64,000 nucleotides of DNA, from assembly GCF_900102135.1 (NCBI RefSeq), contig NZ_FMVJ01000016.1, forward strand, positions 40,116-104,115, written 5' to 3'. A model generated the notes under the pieces. That model had not been told where the DNA came from, did no database searches, and worked only from the letters and a program-made list of their open reading frames with translations. The DNA is from Microvirga guangxiensis (lineage in GTDB: Bacteria; Pseudomonadota; Alphaproteobacteria; Rhizobiales; Beijerinckiaceae). The position numbers were made by a program, and so were the translations under genes. Below, piece after piece: positions 36,299 through 44,915 of this stretch (positions within the stretch are counted from its first letter, which is position 1; each line of letters begins with the position of its first letter).

Positions 36299-37206
36299 TC
36301 ATGGATCTCGGTATTCTCGCCACAATCCTCGACTCGGCGCTGCGCCTTTCGATTCCGCTGCTCGCCGCATGCCTCGCGGGCCTCTGGTCGGAGCGCTCGG
36401 GCGTCGTCGATATCGGCCTCGAGGGCAAGATGCTCGTGGCTGCCGCTGCCGCTGCTGCCGCCGCCTATGCGTTCGGCTCCGCCTGGGTCGGACTTCTTTT
36501 CGGCATTCTCGCATCCATCGCCTTCGCGCTCATCCACGGCTTCGCCTCCATCAGCCAGCGCGGCAACCAGATCGTGTCCGGCGTCGCCATCAACATGCTG
36601 GCAGCGGGCCTCACAGCCATCGTGGGCAATGCGTGGTACGGGCAGGGCGGACGCACGCCGCCGCTGGAAGGCGACCAGCGTTTCGGCGATTTCGTCTTCG
36701 GCCATTCGGTGCTGGTCTATGTGACGCTTCTGGCGGTGCCGGTCACCTGGTTCGTTCTCGGCCGCACGCGCTTCGGCCTTCGCCTGCGCGCCGTCGGCGA
36801 GAACCCGGCGGCGGTGGACACGGCCGGCATTTCGGTGGCGGGCCTGCGCTACTCGGCCGTCGTCATCGGCGGCATCCTGTGCGGCATCGGCGGCACCTAT
36901 CTCTCGGTCGCGCAGGCGGCAGGCTTTCTGCCCAACATGACGGCGGGACGCGGCTTCATCGCCCTCGCGGCGCTCATCTTCGCCAAGTGGCGCGCATGGC
37001 CGGCGCTCGGAGCCTGCTTCCTCTTCGGCCTTCTCGATGCCATCGCCAACCAGCTGCAAGGCTTCTCGCTGCCCGGCATCGGCGAGATACCGGTGCAGGC
37101 CATTCAAGCTCTGCCCTATCTCATGACGGTCATCCTGCTCGCCGGGGTGATCGGTAAGGCCATTCCCCCGCGCGCGGCCGGTGTGCCTTATGTGAAGGAG
37201 CGCTGA
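36295..37206 (+). CDS. ABC transporter permease (nucleoside/BMP type, second permease)
   Basis: Inner-membrane permease of 303 residues, about eight helices. 'LAACLAGLWSERSGVVDIGL' followed by 'EGKMLVAA' is the classic motif of the smaller YufQ/NupQ-type partner. 'FGLRLRAVGENPAAVDTAGI' is the ATPase-coupling loop. It has a run of alanines in helix 2 (nine in a row or nearly so). The start overlaps the first permease by four bases (a second ATG lies two codons on). The cytidine deaminase gene begins two bases after its stop, linking uptake directly to catabolism. Confidence 0.94.
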   Translation: MIMDLGILATILDSALRLSIPLLAACLAGLWSERSGVVDIGLEGKMLVAAAAAAAAAYAFGSAWVGLLFGILASIAFALIHGFASISQRGNQIVSGVAINMLAAGLTAIVGNAWYGQGGRTPPLEGDQRFGDFVFGHSVLVYVTLLAVPVTWFVLGRTRFGLRLRAVGENPAAVDTAGISVAGLRYSAVVIGGILCGIGGTYLSVAQAAGFLPNMTAGRGFIALAALIFAKWRAWPALGACFLFGLLDAIANQLQGFSLPGIGEIPVQAIQALPYLMTVILLAGVIGKAIPPRAAGVPYVKER

Positions 37207-37207
37207 C

Positions 37208-37612
37208 ATGGCTTCCCTCGACACGCTCTTCGAAGCGGCCAAGACAATTCAGGCGCGGGCCTATGTGCCTTATTCCCGCTTCAAGGTCGGCGCTGCCATC
37301 GTGACGCCGGAGGGACAGGTGTTCACCGGCTGCAACGTGGAGAACGCGGCCTATCCCGTGGGTTCCTGCGCCGAAGCAGGAGCCATTTCAGCCATGATCG
37401 CAGGCGGCGGAAGCCGCATCGGTGAGATCGTCGTGATCGGCGATGGCGAGCATCTCGTCACCCCTTGCGGAGGATGCCGCCAGCGTATCCGGGAGTTCGC
37501 CTCGCCTGATACCAGGATTCACATCGCGGGTCCCGAAGGCATCCGCAAGAGCTTCACCCTTGAAGAGTTGCTGCCCTTTTCGTTCGGGCCGGACAACCTG
37601 ACAGACAGATAA
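37208..37612 (+). CDS. cdd: Cytidine deaminase
   Basis: Deaminates cytidine and deoxycytidine to uridine and deoxyuridine. The 134-residue length matches the homotetrameric type. Zinc ligands are Cys-54 (in 'GSCAEAGAI', with catalytic Glu-56), Cys-87 and Cys-90 (in 'TPCGGCRQRIREFA'). The N-terminal 'YVPYSRFKVGAAI' and 'GCNVENAAYP' bind the ribose and base. It lies two bases after the second permease, so imported cytidine would meet it at once. The product, uridine, feeds the phosphorylase downstream. Confidence 0.97.
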   Translation: MASLDTLFEAAKTIQARAYVPYSRFKVGAAIVTPEGQVFTGCNVENAAYPVGSCAEAGAISAMIAGGGSRIGEIVVIGDGEHLVTPCGGCRQRIREFASPDTRIHIAGPEGIRKSFTLEELLPFSFGPDNLTDR

Positions 37613-37622
37613 GAGGCTTGTC

Positions 37623-38429
37623 ATGCAACAGAATGTTCAAGAGGCAGTCCAGTTCGTGCGTGCCCGCGGCTTCGAGGGCCGTTTCGATGCGGCCTTCGTG
37701 CTCGGCACCGGCCTCGGTACTCTTGTCGATGAACTGAGCGATGCCGTAAGCCTGGCTTATGCCGACATTCCGCATTTCCCGAAAAGCGGCGTGTCCGGCC
37801 ATGCGGGCAAGCTCGTCGCCGGTACGCTTGAGGGCAAGCGCGTTCTCCTGTTCCAGGGCCGCGCACATTACTACGAAACCGGCGATGCAGGCGCGATGCG
37901 CCTGCCCGTGGCTTTCGTGAAAGAGCTCGGCATTCCCGTGCTGGCGGCCACCAATGCCGCAGGCTCCGTGCGCGCCTCGATCCGCCCGGGAAGTCTTGTC
38001 GCCATCAACGACCACCTCAATCTCTCCGGCGCGAACCCGCTGTTGCGCGATCACACGGAAGGCCGTTTCGTTTCGCTCACCGATGCGTACGATCCCGCCT
38101 TGCGCGAGGTTCTTCAGCGCGCCGCGGAGAAGAGCGGCATCGATCTGCCGGAGGGCGTCTATGCGTGGCTCTCCGGCCCGAGCTTCGAAACGCCAGCAGA
38201 GATCAAGATGGTGCAGATCCTTGGCGGCGATCTCGTCGGCATGTCCACGGTGCCGGAGGTGATCCTCGCGCGCTATTACGGCCTGCGGGTTGTTGCGATT
38301 TCCGTCGTCACCAATCTCGCCGCCGGCATCGAGGGCGCTTCCCCTTCGCATCAGGAGACCAAGGACACCGCGGCGGAAGCCTCCGAGAAGTTCAAGCGCC
38401 TCATTCGTTCCTTCGTTGCGGAGCTTTAA
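37623..38429 (+). CDS. punA: Purine-nucleoside phosphorylase
   Basis: Phosphorolyses purine nucleosides to base plus (deoxy)ribose-1-phosphate. The 268-residue protein belongs to the trimeric class: phosphate-binding 'VLGTGLGTLVDEL', 'GVSGHAGKLVAGTLEGKRVL', 'QGRAHYYETGDAGAMRLPV', 'TNAAGSVR', and the base-site segment 'SGPSFETPAEIKMVQ' followed by 'GMSTVPEVILARYYGLRV'. It sits 10 bases after cdd and 3 bases before deoC. The ribose-1-phosphate made here would need the phosphopentomutase encoded at 49275-50495. Confidence 0.96.
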   Translation: MQQNVQEAVQFVRARGFEGRFDAAFVLGTGLGTLVDELSDAVSLAYADIPHFPKSGVSGHAGKLVAGTLEGKRVLLFQGRAHYYETGDAGAMRLPVAFVKELGIPVLAATNAAGSVRASIRPGSLVAINDHLNLSGANPLLRDHTEGRFVSLTDAYDPALREVLQRAAEKSGIDLPEGVYAWLSGPSFETPAEIKMVQILGGDLVGMSTVPEVILARYYGLRVVAISVVTNLAAGIEGASPSHQETKDTAAEASEKFKRLIRSFVAEL

Positions 38430-38432
38430 GAC

Positions 38433-39194
38433 ATGTCTGACGCAGCAATTGCCCAGCGCGCTCTGCGCTGCCTCGATCTCACCGACCTGACGGATAATTG
38501 CACCGATCAGGCCATCGACGCGCTCTGCAAGAAGGCGCTCAATCCGCTCGGTCCTGTGGCCGCCGTCTGCGTCTGGCCGCAATTCGTGAAGCGCTCTCAG
38601 GAAAACCTCAGGGGTTCACCCGTGCGCATTGCGACAGTCGTGAATTTCCCCGCCGGCGGCGAGGATGTGGATCGCGTGGCTGACGACACGAAGGAAGCGC
38701 TCTCCGACGGCGCTAACGAAATCGACCTCGTTCTGCCCTACGCTGCCATGCGCCGTGGCGACATCACGATCGCCGCAGAGATGATCGAAGCCGTGCGCGA
38801 CCTCGTCGATCAGGGACGGCTTCTGAAGGTCATCCTGGAAACCGGCGAGTTGAAGGATGCGCAGCTGATCGAAACGGCAAGCCGCCTCGCCATCGATGCC
38901 GGTGCCGATTTCATCAAGACATCGACAGGCAAGACACCCGTTTCCGCGACGCCTGAAGCGGCTGAGATCATGCTCAACGCCATCAAGGCATCCGGCCGCA
39001 ATGTGGGCCTCAAGCCTTCGGGCGGCATCCGCACGGTGGCTGACGCAAAACTCTATCTCGATCTTGCCGACCGCATCATGGGTGCAGGCTGGGCAACGCC
39101 GCAGACCTTCCGCATTGGCGCGAGCAGCGTCTATGACACACTTGTCGATGCCATCGAAGGACGGGCAGGCCAGGCTGCCACCGGAGCATACTGA
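38433..39194 (+). CDS. deoC: Deoxyribose-phosphate aldolase
   Basis: Splits 2-deoxyribose-5-phosphate into glyceraldehyde-3-phosphate and acetaldehyde. The 253-residue class I aldolase has the Schiff-base lysine Lys-162 in 'DFIKTSTGK', the proton-relay Lys in 'GLKPSGGIRT', and the Asp in 'NEIDLVLPY'. Length is typical of the longer DeoC group (E. coli type). It is flanked by punA (3 bases) and deoA (3 bases). Acetaldehyde produced here needs an aldehyde dehydrogenase, which is not in this window. Confidence 0.97.
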   Translation: MSDAAIAQRALRCLDLTDLTDNCTDQAIDALCKKALNPLGPVAAVCVWPQFVKRSQENLRGSPVRIATVVNFPAGGEDVDRVADDTKEALSDGANEIDLVLPYAAMRRGDITIAAEMIEAVRDLVDQGRLLKVILETGELKDAQLIETASRLAIDAGADFIKTSTGKTPVSATPEAAEIMLNAIKASGRNVGLKPSGGIRTVADAKLYLDLADRIMGAGWATPQTFRIGASSVYDTLVDAIEGRAGQAATGAY

Positions 39195-39197
39195 ATC

Positions 39198-40520
39198 ATG
39201 ACCCTTCTTCCGCAGGAAATCATCCGCCGCAAGCGCGACGGCGCAACGCTCGCAGACGAAGAGATTCATCACTTCATCCAAGGCCTGACTTCCGGCCACG
39301 TGTCTGAAGGCCAAGCGGCATCCTTTGCCATGGCGATCTTCTTTCGCGGCCTCTCCGTGCCGGAGCGTGTGGCGCTGACGCGCGCCATGATGAATTCAGG
39401 CGAGGTGCTGAAGTGGGATCTTCCGGGGCCCGTGCTCGACAAACACTCTACGGGCGGCGTCGGCGACACGGTGAGCCTTGCGCTCGGCCCGGCAGTTGCC
39501 GCCTGCGGCGGCTACGTGCCGATGATCTCCGGCCGCGGCCTTGGCCATACGGGTGGCACCCTCGACAAGTTCGATTCCATTCCGGGTTACGTGACGCAGC
39601 CCGATATCGACACCTTCCGCCGTGTCACGCGCGAGGTCGGTTGCGCCATCATCGGCCAGACGGCGGATCTCGCGCCTGCCGACAAGCGCCTCTATGCCAT
39701 CCGCGACGTGACGGCGACGGTGGAATCCATCGATCTCATCACTGCGTCCATTCTCTCGAAGAAGCTGTCCGCCGGTCTTCATGGCCTTGTGATGGATGTG
39801 AAGTTCGGCTCCGGAGCGTTCATGGACAATGCCGACGATGCGCGTGCTCTCGCGGAGAGCCTCGTGCTCGTCGCCAATGGAGCGGGCTTGCCCACGAGCG
39901 CCTTGTTGACGGACATGGACCAGTCGCTCGCATCCGCCGCAGGCAACGCGGTGGAGATGGCCTACGCGGTGGATTACCTGACAGGCCGGAAGCGCGAAGC
40001 GCGCTTCCATGAAGTGACGGTGGAGTTGTCTGCTGAGATGCTCGTGCTCGGCAAACTCGCTGCTGACATCGTCGAAGCGCGTGCGAAGATCGAGGAGGCG
40101 ATTTCCTCCGGCAAGGCGGCAGAGGTATTTCAGCGCATGGTAACGGCGCTCGGCGGTCCCTCCGACTTTGTGGAGCGCCACCACACGCATCTGAACGCAG
40201 CGCCCATTGTCCGGCCGATCCATGCAGAGCGCTCCGGCATCGTGCAAAAGGTCGCCACCCGCGATGTGGGTGTTGCCGTTGTGGCGCTCGGCGGCGGGCG
40301 CACCCGTCCGCAGGATGCCATCGACCATGCGGTCGGCCTCACCCATCTTGCCGAGATCGGCGAGAGCGTCGATGCTGATCGCCCGCTTGCCATCGTGCAT
40401 GCCCGCAGCGAAGAAGCTGCCAAGGCCGCCGAGCGCATGGTGCGCGCGGCCTACACCCTGGGCGATGCGAAGGTTGAGCCCGGACCGATGATCCTCGACC
40501 GTATTGGAGTCAAATCGTGA
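39198..40520 (+). CDS. deoA: Thymidine phosphorylase
   Basis: Phosphorolyses thymidine and deoxyuridine (and often uridine in related enzymes) to free base plus sugar-1-phosphate. The 440-residue protein carries the signature 'DKHSTGGVGDTVSLALGPAV', with 'SGRGLGHTGGTLDKFDSIPG', and 'DVKFGSGAFM' in the alpha/beta domain. It ends in a C-terminal beta-rich domain. It is the likely source of free uracil and thymine in this pathway. The stop codon overlaps the GTG start of the next gene (GTGA), so the dehydrogenase is translationally coupled to it. Confidence 0.97.
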   Translation: MTLLPQEIIRRKRDGATLADEEIHHFIQGLTSGHVSEGQAASFAMAIFFRGLSVPERVALTRAMMNSGEVLKWDLPGPVLDKHSTGGVGDTVSLALGPAVAACGGYVPMISGRGLGHTGGTLDKFDSIPGYVTQPDIDTFRRVTREVGCAIIGQTADLAPADKRLYAIRDVTATVESIDLITASILSKKLSAGLHGLVMDVKFGSGAFMDNADDARALAESLVLVANGAGLPTSALLTDMDQSLASAAGNAVEMAYAVDYLTGRKREARFHEVTVELSAEMLVLGKLAADIVEARAKIEEAISSGKAAEVFQRMVTALGGPSDFVERHHTHLNAAPIVRPIHAERSGIVQKVATRDVGVAVVALGGGRTRPQDAIDHAVGLTHLAEIGESVDADRPLAIVHARSEEAAKAAERMVRAAYTLGDAKVEPGPMILDRIGVKS

Positions 40521-41458
40521 GCCTTCTCGTCGCTGTCACCTGGGAAACGCAGCCTTGGGTCGAGCGCTTCAAGCGCCATCTGCCCGGGCGCGAGATTGCC
40601 GTTCTCGGTGAGGATTTCGACGGAAGCAAAATCCGCTACGCTGCCACCTGGGGACCGAAGCCGGGAAGCCTCGACAATCTCCCCAATCTCGAGGCGCTGT
40701 TCTCCCTTGGCGCCGGCGTCGATCATCTGATGGGCTATCCCAACCTCCCGGACGTTCCGATCGTGCGCGTGGCGCAGGACGACCTAACCTATCGCATGAG
40801 CGAATACATGGTCATGCATTGCCTCATGTATCTGCGCGATCATGCGCGCTTCGCGCAGGCTCAACGCGAGAAGCGCTGGGAGCCGGATCGTTCGCCGCCG
40901 ATTGCATCGGACGTGCGCGTCGGCATCATGGGCTTCGGTGTTCTTGGCCAGGATGCAGCAGTGAAGCTCAAGATGATGGGCTTCGACGTGGCAGGCTGGA
41001 GCCGCACGCCGAAAAGCGTCGATGGCTTCAAGGTGTATTCGGGCGAAAGCGAGCTCGACGCGTTTCTCGCGCGTACCGATATTCTCATCGCGCTCATTCC
41101 GCTCACGCCTGACACGCGCGGCATTCTCAACCGCAGCCTGTTCAAAAAGCTTGCGCATGACGGCAGGCTCGGCGGCCCGATCCTCATCAATGCGGGACGT
41201 GGTGGGTTGCAGATCGAAACCGACATCCTTTCATGTCTCGACGACGGCACACTCAAGGCCGCGACGCTCGACGTATTCGAGAAGGAGCCGCTGCCTGAGG
41301 ATTCTCCGCTCTGGTCGCACCCGCGCGTGACAGTCACGCCGCACAACTCGGCCGTGAGCGAGCCTGAGGCGACGGCTCGCTACATTGCCAAGCAGATTCT
41401 TCGCTATGAGGCGGGTGAGGCGTTCGAGAACGTGGTGGATCGGGTGCGGGGCTATTGA
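40517..41458 (+). CDS. ghrA: Glyoxylate/hydroxypyruvate reductase A-like 2-hydroxyacid dehydrogenase
   Basis: NAD(P)-dependent D-2-hydroxyacid dehydrogenase of 313 residues. The cofactor site is 'GIMGFGVLGQDAAVKLKMMG' near residue 135. The catalytic Arg lies in 'LINAGRGGLQIETD', the Glu in 'DVFEKEPLPEDS' and the His in 'VTVTPHNSAVSEP'. The short N-terminal substrate domain and 'GAGVDHLMGYPNLPDVPIVR' match GhrA rather than PdxB or phosphoglycerate dehydrogenase. Its placement as the last gene of a nucleoside-catabolism operon, overlapping deoA, is unusual; no obvious 2-keto acid arises from deoxyribose breakdown. It converges with the TauE/SafE gene with only 3 bases between. Confidence 0.9.
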   Translation: MSLLVAVTWETQPWVERFKRHLPGREIAVLGEDFDGSKIRYAATWGPKPGSLDNLPNLEALFSLGAGVDHLMGYPNLPDVPIVRVAQDDLTYRMSEYMVMHCLMYLRDHARFAQAQREKRWEPDRSPPIASDVRVGIMGFGVLGQDAAVKLKMMGFDVAGWSRTPKSVDGFKVYSGESELDAFLARTDILIALIPLTPDTRGILNRSLFKKLAHDGRLGGPILINAGRGGLQIETDILSCLDDGTLKAATLDVFEKEPLPEDSPLWSHPRVTVTPHNSAVSEPEATARYIAKQILRYEAGEAFENVVDRVRGY

Positions 41459-41461
41459 GGG

Positions 41462-42229
41462 CTACAGCACCCCATAGCCGCGCAACCCGTCCCACAACAG
41501 CTTCAGCGCCGTCAATGTGAGCAGCGCGTAGCAGAGGCGGTAAAGCTGCTTCTGGTCAAGTCGCTGATGCAGCCTGAAACCGACCCAGACACCCAGCGGG
41601 ATGAAGGGCAGGCATAGGGCCATCAGGGTCCAGAGCTCCGCATCGGGCTTTGCAAGCGCGAGCCACGGCGCCGCTTTCATCAGGTTGCCAGCCGCGAAGA
41701 AGCTGCTGCTCGTTCCGGCGTAGATCGCTTTCGAGAGACCGAGCGGCAGAAGATACATGGCGACAGGCGGGCCGCCGGAATGGGCCATCATGGATGAAAT
41801 GCCCGAGGCGGTTCCCGCAACCACTGCTTTCACTTTCGAGCGCGGTTGTTGAACGATCCTGCCGCCACCGCGAAACCATAAGGCTGTGAAAGCCAGCGTG
41901 ATGGTGGCGATGACGATGGCAACGAGGTTCCTGTCCATCACCTTCAGAAGCAGAAAGCCGATGGCTGTGCCGCAGGCGAGGCCGGGGAGGAGCAAAGCAA
42001 GGTCGATCTTCGACCATGTGCTCGGTCGCCAGTAATACAGCGCCATCGCATCCATCAGCACGAAGAGGGGCGCGAGCAGAGCGCCGGCGCTGATCGGGTC
42101 CATGACCATCGACAGAACGGGAATGCCGATGATGGCGAGCCCGCCGCCGAAAGCGCCTTTCATGAAGGCAATCAGAAAGACGCCGAAACCTGCCACGAGC
42201 AGAACGGACAGGTCGGGCAGGTATTGCAT
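41462..42229 (-). CDS. TauE/SafE family sulfite exporter-like membrane protein
   Basis: 255-residue inner-membrane protein with about eight predicted helices. The N-terminal repeat has 'FLIAFMKGAFGGGLAIIGIP', with the Gly-rich 'GxxGGGxxxxxxP' pattern that identifies the family. The second repeat has 'GTASGISSMMAHSGGPPVAM'. Members export sulfoacetate, sulfite or other organic anions; the substrate is not known here. It is the last gene of a three-gene unit on this strand (MarR, C40 peptidase, TauE), starting six bases after the peptidase gene. Confidence 0.9.
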   Translation of the reverse strand: MQYLPDLSVLLVAGFGVFLIAFMKGAFGGGLAIIGIPVLSMVMDPISAGALLAPLFVLMDAMALYYWRPSTWSKIDLALLLPGLACGTAIGFLLLKVMDRNLVAIVIATITLAFTALWFRGGGRIVQQPRSKVKAVVAGTASGISSMMAHSGGPPVAMYLLPLGLSKAIYAGTSSSFFAAGNLMKAAPWLALAKPDAELWTLMALCLPFIPLGVWVGFRLHQRLDQKQLYRLCYALLTLTALKLLWDGLRGYGVL

Positions 42230-42235
42230 GGGAGC

Positions 42236-43084
42236 TTACAGGCGCTTGATGGAGCTGATCGGGCCGTAGCTGCTCGTGCGGATGCGCTCTTCCGCAACGG
42301 CGAGAGGCTCGATCATCACGGTCATGCTGTGGCCGGTGGCGTGAATGAAGTTCGTCTCGTCCATCATCAGGCCCACATGGCCTTTCCAGAACACGAGATC
42401 GCCGCGCTTGAGGCCGCCGAGATCGGGCTTCACTTCGATAGCGGTTCCGAGCTGCTGTTCCTGCATGTCGCTGTCGCGCGGTGCCGCGATGCCGGCGGCA
42501 ATCAGCACGGTCTGCGCAAGACCGGAGCAGTCGATGCCGAGGCTCGTCTTGCCGCCCCAGAGATAGGGTGTGTGCAGGAAGCGTTCGGCGACGCCCACAT
42601 AATCTGGCTCGCGTGCATCGAGGCTGGCGAGATGCGCGGCATAGACCCAGCCGCCATCGGCAATCTGCGCGTAGTCACCCTGCGTGGCGATGACGGCGAC
42701 CTTCGAGTTCATGGTGAGAAGGTCGGTGTGCGGCAGCTTCAGGTTCGGACCCGGATAGATGAAGGTGCGCAGCGATGCGACCTTGTGCGTTGCATGCGGC
42801 CCCGGCTCTCCTAGCACGACGCTCGGCAGATAGCCGACATAGCCGTCGTCGTGCAGCTGCACCCAGGCCCAGCCCTCGTGCTCGTCATAGACGGTCACGG
42901 CCTCGCCGAAGATCGCCTGCGTGTCGACAGGCGCCTCCCGCGAAGGGTGGCGGTGCAGGGGCGCGTAGGCGGCAATGACGCGCTTGAGCGTGCCCGTCGT
43001 GAAGCGCTCGGAATCGACCTGCCCGCGAAGCCTCTCATCCGCCAGATCGGCGCGGAAGGGGGTGATGCGGCGGTCGAAACTCAT
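42236..43084 (-). CDS. C40 family peptidase (NlpC/P60) with SH3-like domains
   Basis: 282 residues: a region with two bacterial SH3-like domains (about 25-155: 'FGEAVTVYDEHEGWAWVQLH', 'GYVGYLPS'), then an NlpC/P60 domain. Catalytic Cys-186 is in 'LGIDCSGLAQ', His-236 in 'GDLVFWKGHVGLM' and a third polar residue His-248 in 'FIHATGHS'. Such enzymes cleave gamma-D-Glu-diaminopimelate bonds in cell-wall peptides. There is no signal peptide, so it probably works on recycled muropeptides in the cytoplasm. Its ATG overlaps the stop of the MarR gene by four bases. It lies near two peptidases and dipeptide importers. Confidence 0.92.
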   Translation of the reverse strand: MSFDRRITPFRADLADERLRGQVDSERFTTGTLKRVIAAYAPLHRHPSREAPVDTQAIFGEAVTVYDEHEGWAWVQLHDDGYVGYLPSVVLGEPGPHATHKVASLRTFIYPGPNLKLPHTDLLTMNSKVAVIATQGDYAQIADGGWVYAAHLASLDAREPDYVGVAERFLHTPYLWGGKTSLGIDCSGLAQTVLIAAGIAAPRDSDMQEQQLGTAIEVKPDLGGLKRGDLVFWKGHVGLMMDETNFIHATGHSMTVMIEPLAVAEERIRTSSYGPISSIKRL

Positions 43085-43428
43085 CGGGGCAGCTCCTTGG
43101 CTCGGGAGGTAATGGTGTCTCCTAGCCGTTCCACGGCCAGAGCGCCAGCGACCGTGCGCTGGATGATGACGTTGCGCCGATCCGCCTCATCCCGGCGGCG
43201 GGAGACGAGGTCGAGCTTGCCGAGGGTGTCGAGAGCACGGGTGATGACGGCTTTCGTCACGTTGAGCTTTCTGGCAAGGCCGCGCACCGTATGCGGCGGC
43301 GCTTCAAGGTAGATCGTCAGCAGAACGGCGATCTGGCGTGACGAGAGGTCGCCGCCCTGATGCACGAGGGCGAGATGCACGTCATGCCAGAGTTTCAGGG
43401 ATTGAAGCGCACGCAACTCGACAGCCAT
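43081..43428 (-). CDS. Short MarR family winged-helix transcriptional regulator
   Basis: 115-residue regulator, shorter than the usual ~140-150 residues of MarR proteins. The winged helix is visible in 'LSSRQIAVLLTIYLEAPPHT', 'VRGLARKLNVTKAVITRALD' (recognition helix) and the wing 'LGKLDLVSRRRDEADRRNVI'. The long dimerisation helices are trimmed at both ends. It overlaps the C40 peptidase gene, so regulator and enzyme are made together. Its target is unknown; autoregulation of this little operon is the default guess. The 74 bases upstream hold no other gene. Confidence 0.85.
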   Translation of the reverse strand: MAVELRALQSLKLWHDVHLALVHQGGDLSSRQIAVLLTIYLEAPPHTVRGLARKLNVTKAVITRALDTLGKLDLVSRRRDEADRRNVIIQRTVAGALAVERLGDTITSRAKELPR

Positions 43429-43502
43429 GATCGCACCGGTCGTTCCGGATCCGGATTATTCTCGGTCGTAGAGAACGATGCAACCTGTCTCTTCCGCTAT
43501 GC

Positions 43503-44885
43503 TTAAAGCGTGTAGCGCTTCTTCAGGAGCGCATATATCAGCCGCGCCGCCTGAACCTCGCCGCCCTCCGGCCGGCCGGGACGGGTGGACGGGTTCCAGG
43601 CGAAGATGTCGAAATGCACATGCGCCTTGGCCTCCGACACGAAGCGGCGCAGGAACAGGGCTGCCGTGATCGAGCCTGCCATGGGGCCGCCGACATTGTT
43701 CATGTCGGCATATTTCGAATCGAGCTGGCTCTGGTAGGGAGCCCAGAGCGGCATGCGCCACACGGGGTCGTTCACCTCCATGCCGGTGCGCGCGATGTCG
43801 AGGGCAAGCTCGTCATCGTCCGTGTAGAAGGGCGGAAGCTCGGGGCCCAGCGCCGTGCGGGCAGCACCCGTGAGCGTCGCGAAATCGACGATGAGATCGG
43901 GTTTCTCCTCGTCCGCCAGCGTCAGCGCATCGGCGAGAATGAGACGGCCCTCCGCATCCGTGTTGCCGATCTCGACAGTGATGCCCTTTCGGCTGTTCAG
44001 AATGTCGCCGGGGCGGAAGGCGTTGCTGGAGATCGAGTTCTCGACGGCAGGGATGAGCACGCGCAGGCGCACCGGCAGTTTCGCGCCCATGATCATGTCC
44101 GCGAGCGCGAGCGTGGCCGCCGCACCGCCCATGTCCTTGCGCATCATCAGCATGGAGGAGGGCGGCTTGATGTCGAGACCGCCGGTGTCGAAGGCAACGC
44201 CCTTGCCGACGAGGGTGATGCGCGGGGCGCTCTCGTCGCCCCAGCTGAAGTCGGTGAGGCGCGGCGCGACGGCGGATGCGCGCCCGACCGCATGGATCAT
44301 GGGGAAGTTCTGTTTCAGCAGATCGTCGCCGACGATGCTGGTGAAGCGCGCCCCATGCGCTTCGGCAATCTCACGCGCAGCCGCCTCGATGCCGTCGGGG
44401 CCGAGATCGTTCGTCGGCGTGTTGACGAGATCGCGGCTACGGAACACCGCGTTGGCGATGCGCGTCACGTCCTCCGCGTCCACGCCCTTCGGCGTGACGA
44501 GGCGGACGGATTTTTTGCTGCGCTTGCGGTAGCGCGTAAAGCCGTAGGATCCCAGAATCCATGCGAGCGTGGCAAGCGTTGCATCGGGCGCGTCATTCTC
44601 GAAACGATAGACGCCGTCCGGCAGGATCGTCGCCAGCTTGCCGATGGCGAACGGATCGCGCTGCTTGGCGTCCTCGCCTGCAAGGCCGAAGGCGACACCG
44701 AAGAGATTGCCGTCCGCATCCGGCAGAAGGCAATGGCTGCCCGCCTTGCCCTCGAAGCTCTGCGCCTTGGCGAAACCCTGCGCCGCCTTCGGCAGCTGCG
44801 AAGAGATGTCGCTCCATGTGCGTTCCGTCACGAGCCAGATCGGCAGCGAGGGCTCGGTGGACGCGGCAAGAAGTGCATGGGGCAT
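43503..44885 (-). CDS. Leucyl aminopeptidase family protein (M17)
   Basis: 460-residue cytosolic metallo-aminopeptidase that trims N-terminal residues from peptides. The M17 signature 'NTDAEGRL' is at 308-315. Metal and catalytic residues are visible: Lys-228 and Asp-233 in 'GKGVAFDTGGLDIKP', Asp-251 in 'RKDMGGAAA', Asp-310 and Glu-312. The N-terminal domain is shorter and more divergent than in PepA, typical of a second alphaproteobacterial M17 group. It lies 30 bases after the dgoK gene. Together with the C40 peptidase and the M19 dipeptidase it fits breakdown of imported or recycled peptides. Confidence 0.93.
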   Translation of the reverse strand: MPHALLAASTEPSLPIWLVTERTWSDISSQLPKAAQGFAKAQSFEGKAGSHCLLPDADGNLFGVAFGLAGEDAKQRDPFAIGKLATILPDGVYRFENDAPDATLATLAWILGSYGFTRYRKRSKKSVRLVTPKGVDAEDVTRIANAVFRSRDLVNTPTNDLGPDGIEAAAREIAEAHGARFTSIVGDDLLKQNFPMIHAVGRASAVAPRLTDFSWGDESAPRITLVGKGVAFDTGGLDIKPPSSMLMMRKDMGGAAATLALADMIMGAKLPVRLRVLIPAVENSISSNAFRPGDILNSRKGITVEIGNTDAEGRLILADALTLADEEKPDLIVDFATLTGAARTALGPELPPFYTDDDELALDIARTGMEVNDPVWRMPLWAPYQSQLDSKYADMNNVGGPMAGSITAALFLRRFVSEAKAHVHFDIFAWNPSTRPGRPEGGEVQAARLIYALLKKRYTL

Positions 44886-44915
44886 GGGTTTTGACCTGAG
44901 AGATTGAGTGAGTGT

